7,844 nucleotides of DNA, taken from the NCBI GenBank assembly GCA_027485075.1, contig JAIXRT010000157.1, positions 1 to 7,844 on the forward strand, read 5' to 3'. Under the pieces are notes generated by a model, which was given only the letters and a program-made list of their open reading frames with translations, was not told the DNA's origin and made no database searches. Shown in pieces: positions 6,422-7,844 of the stretch. Position 1 is the stretch's first letter; each line of letters starts with the position of its first letter. The position numbers were made by a program, and so were the translations under genes. The DNA comes from Cytophagaceae bacterium (lineage in GTDB: Bacteria; Bacteroidota; Bacteroidia; Cytophagales; Spirosomataceae).

Positions 6422-7396
6422 ATGCAGCATTTTACTTCCGTTAAAGACGCGTACAACATCGACAAACTTGTCAATGAGGCCTTGTTGATGAAAAAATCTC
6501 CGTATGCTGATAAGCACATTGGCAAAAACAAGACCATGGGTTTGTTGTTTTTCAATTCCAGTTTACGGACACGTTTGTCTACGCAAAAAGCGGCGCAAAA
6601 CTTGGGAATGGAAGTTATGGTGATGAATGTGGGCACGGATGGCTGGCAATTAGAAATGAATGAAGGCGTCATTATGAATGGCGACAAGGCGGAACATGTG
6701 ATGGAGGCCGCGGCCGTGATCGGTCAATACTGCGATATCGTGGGCGTTCGGAGTTTTCCGGGCTTAGTTGATCGCGATTTAGATTATTCCGAATTGGTGA
6801 TCAATCAATTCATCAAATATACCGGCAAGCCGATTGTTAGTTTGGAATCAGCTACTAGACATCCGTTGCAGTCGCTGACGGACTTGATTACGATTACAGA
6901 AACAAAGCAAGTGGACCGTCCCAAAGTGGTATTAACCTGGGCGCCACATGTGAAAGCATTACCGCAATGTGTTCCTAATTCCTTTGCGGAATGGATGAAC
7001 ATTGCGAATGTCGACTTTACCATTGCCCATCCCAAGGGCTATGAATTAGCACCTGAATTTGCTGGAAATGCGAAGATCTGCTACGATCCGCAGGAGGCGA
7101 TTGTGGATGCGGATTACATCTACGCGAAAAACTGGTCTTCCTATTCAGATTACGGAAAAATACTTTCTTCCGATCCTGCCTGGACAGTTTCCAAAGCGAA
7201 GATGGATTTAACCAATAATGCCAAATTCATGCATTGCCTACCGGTTCGTCGGAATGTGGTCGTGGATGATGCGGTGATTGATTCGGAGAATTCGATTGTA
7301 ATCCAACAAGCGGGAAATCGGCTTTGGGCAGCGCAAGCGGTCATCAAAGAAATCTTATTGTCGCAAATGCGGGTCGAAAGTCCTTATTTATTTTAA
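6422..7396 (+). CDS. argF': N-acyl-L-ornithine carbamoyltransferase (argF' type; acetyl or succinyl substrate)
   Basis: Transfers the carbamoyl group of carbamoyl phosphate to an N-acylated ornithine to give N-acylcitrulline, the arginine route used in Bacteroidetes and xanthomonads instead of free ornithine. The product is 324 residues, close to the roughly 320 of the Bacteroides fragilis protein. Visible sites are the carbamoyl-phosphate loop FFNSSLRTRLST (43-54), HPLQS (147-151), the TWAPHVKALPQCVPNSFAEW block and HCLPVRR (271-277). The long insert GWQLEMNEGVIMNGDKAEH (74-92) marks the N-acylornithine class rather than classical OTCase. In work on this family, Glu at the GDxxEH position (92 in Xanthomonas) selects N-acetylornithine and Pro (90 in B. 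fragilis) selects N-succinylornithine; here it is Ala90. The segment after HCLPVRR reads NVVVDD, lacking the Lys of the Xanthomonas enzyme. Both favour, without proving, the succinyl substrate. The stop overlaps the argB start (TAATG). Confidence 0.95.
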   Translation: MQHFTSVKDAYNIDKLVNEALLMKKSPYADKHIGKNKTMGLLFFNSSLRTRLSTQKAAQNLGMEVMVMNVGTDGWQLEMNEGVIMNGDKAEHVMEAAAVIGQYCDIVGVRSFPGLVDRDLDYSELVINQFIKYTGKPIVSLESATRHPLQSLTDLITITETKQVDRPKVVLTWAPHVKALPQCVPNSFAEWMNIANVDFTIAHPKGYELAPEFAGNAKICYDPQEAIVDADYIYAKNWSSYSDYGKILSSDPAWTVSKAKMDLTNNAKFMHCLPVRRNVVVDDAVIDSENSIVIQQAGNRLWAAQAVIKEILLSQMRVESPYLF

Positions 7397-7844
7397 TGAA
7401 AAAGCAGGCCTTACATATTGTTAAAATTGGCGGGAACATCATCGATGCACCCGAGGCCTTAGCTTCCTTTTTAGCGAATTTTGCTTCGATGCCAGGGCCT
7501 AAAATACTGGTACATGGAGGTGGAAAAATCGCTACGTCCATGGCGGCAGATTTGGGGATTCAAAGTCAGATGATCGATGGTCGCCGGGTAACTGATGCGG
7601 AGAGTCTGCGCATTGTAACCATGGTATATGCGGGCTGGATTAACAAATCCATGGTCGCATCCTTGCAGGCACAACAATGCAACGCAATCGGTTTAACAGG
7701 GCCAGATGGCGGGTAAAAAAAAAAAAAAAAAAGAAATCCAGTGCCTATTGATTATGGGTTTGTAGGAGATATTGAACATATCAATGCCTCGGGTTTAAGT
7801 GGTTTGATCAGGACTGGACTAAGTCCCGTTTTTGCACCGATCAC
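7396..7844 (+). CDS. argB: Acetylglutamate (or N-acylglutamate) kinase, interrupted by in-frame TAA and poly-A; 3' end beyond window
   Basis: Phosphorylates N-acetyl- (or N-succinyl-) glutamate in the second step of acylated arginine synthesis. The ATG at 7396 overlaps the preceding TAA (TAATG), indicating translational coupling; an upstream in-frame TTG at 7324 lies inside the carbamoyltransferase gene and is rejected. Amino-acid-kinase motifs are VKIGGN (residues 9-14), LVHGGGK (38-44), DGRRVTD (61-67) and CNAIGLTGPDGG (to residue 106). An in-frame TAA at 7714-7716 then stops the frame and leads into 18 A residues. In the same frame, from 7735, ArgB resumes clearly: NPVPIDYGFVGDIEHINAS, then LSPVFAPI to the window edge (36 codons). 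The distance from the GPDGG block to DYGFVGD is what I expect for Cytophagia ArgB, so five or six codons look altered rather than inserted. Either a sequence artefact or a real nonsense lesion; as written, only 106 residues would be made, lacking the ATP-binding half. Confidence 0.88.
7715..7732 (+). repeat. 18-base homopolymeric A tract inside argB
   Basis: Eighteen consecutive A residues, by far the longest homopolymer in the window, lie within coding sequence where family members carry a variable but not lysine-only segment. The preceding T makes the in-frame TAA stop. Changing the tract length cannot remove that stop, because T followed by A A is TAA in the argB frame whatever the length, so a phase-variable switch on the upstream part is not possible. 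Confidence 0.97.

Noticed and set aside
7324..7395. An upstream TTG start for argB inside the carbamoyltransferase gene
   Set aside because: The residues do not resemble ArgB, and the ATG at 7396 gives MKKQALHIVKIGGN with a classic TAATG overlap.
7711..7735. Programmed slippage or phase variation at the A18 tract
   Set aside because: The TAA precedes the slippery bases and stays TAA whatever the tract length; both flanks are already in the same frame, so slippage would break rather than repair the product.

Overview
The window reads as an ordinary chromosomal stretch of a Bacteroidota bacterium, probably of the Cytophagia branch. The evidence is an 866-residue outer-membrane beta-barrel receptor of the Bacteroidetes type (signal peptide, carboxypeptidase-regulatory-like domain, plug, barrel), an arginine-pathway carbamoyltransferase of the argF' class first described in Bacteroides, and start codons preceded by A/T-rich leaders with no recognisable Shine-Dalgarno sequence, as is usual in this phylum. 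No mobile element, CRISPR array, tRNA, rRNA or phage gene is visible, and no intergenic gap exceeds about 130 bases.

Layout. Bases 1-984 (+) hold the 3' part of pyrH (UMP kinase) and the whole of frr (ribosome recycling factor), six bases apart and closed by a strong terminator at 997-1022. Bases 1021-1947 (-) encode a patatin-like phospholipase that converges on frr; its stop codon lies in the terminator's T run. A 99-bp divergent spacer (1948-2046) with a 19-bp dyad separates it from a trans-polyprenyl diphosphate synthase (2047-3021, +), predicted to make a long chain, probably for the menaquinone side chain. A perfect 13-bp hairpin with A and T tails (3020-3053) acts as a shared terminator between that gene and the convergent outer-membrane receptor (3076-5676, -). 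A second divergent spacer (5677-5802) carries a dyad/tandem repeat and a possible promoter. It is followed by a GNAT acetyltransferase (5803-6348), the argF'-type carbamoyltransferase (6422-7396) and argB (from 7396, running off the window), all on +.

How the genes relate. pyrH-frr is a housekeeping operon. The carbamoyltransferase and ArgB, joined by a TAATG stop/start overlap, are two enzymes of the pathway that makes arginine through N-acylated intermediates. Residue 90 of the carbamoyltransferase is Ala, not the Glu of the N-acetylornithine enzyme, which hints at succinylated intermediates. The patatin, polyprenyl synthase and receptor look like independent units.

The most notable anomaly is in argB: an in-frame TAA runs straight into 18 consecutive A residues, yet the ArgB reading frame is the same on both sides and the expected length is kept. 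This looks more like base identities lost in an otherwise intact gene (sequence artefact) than an insertion. I found no convincing new biological system here.
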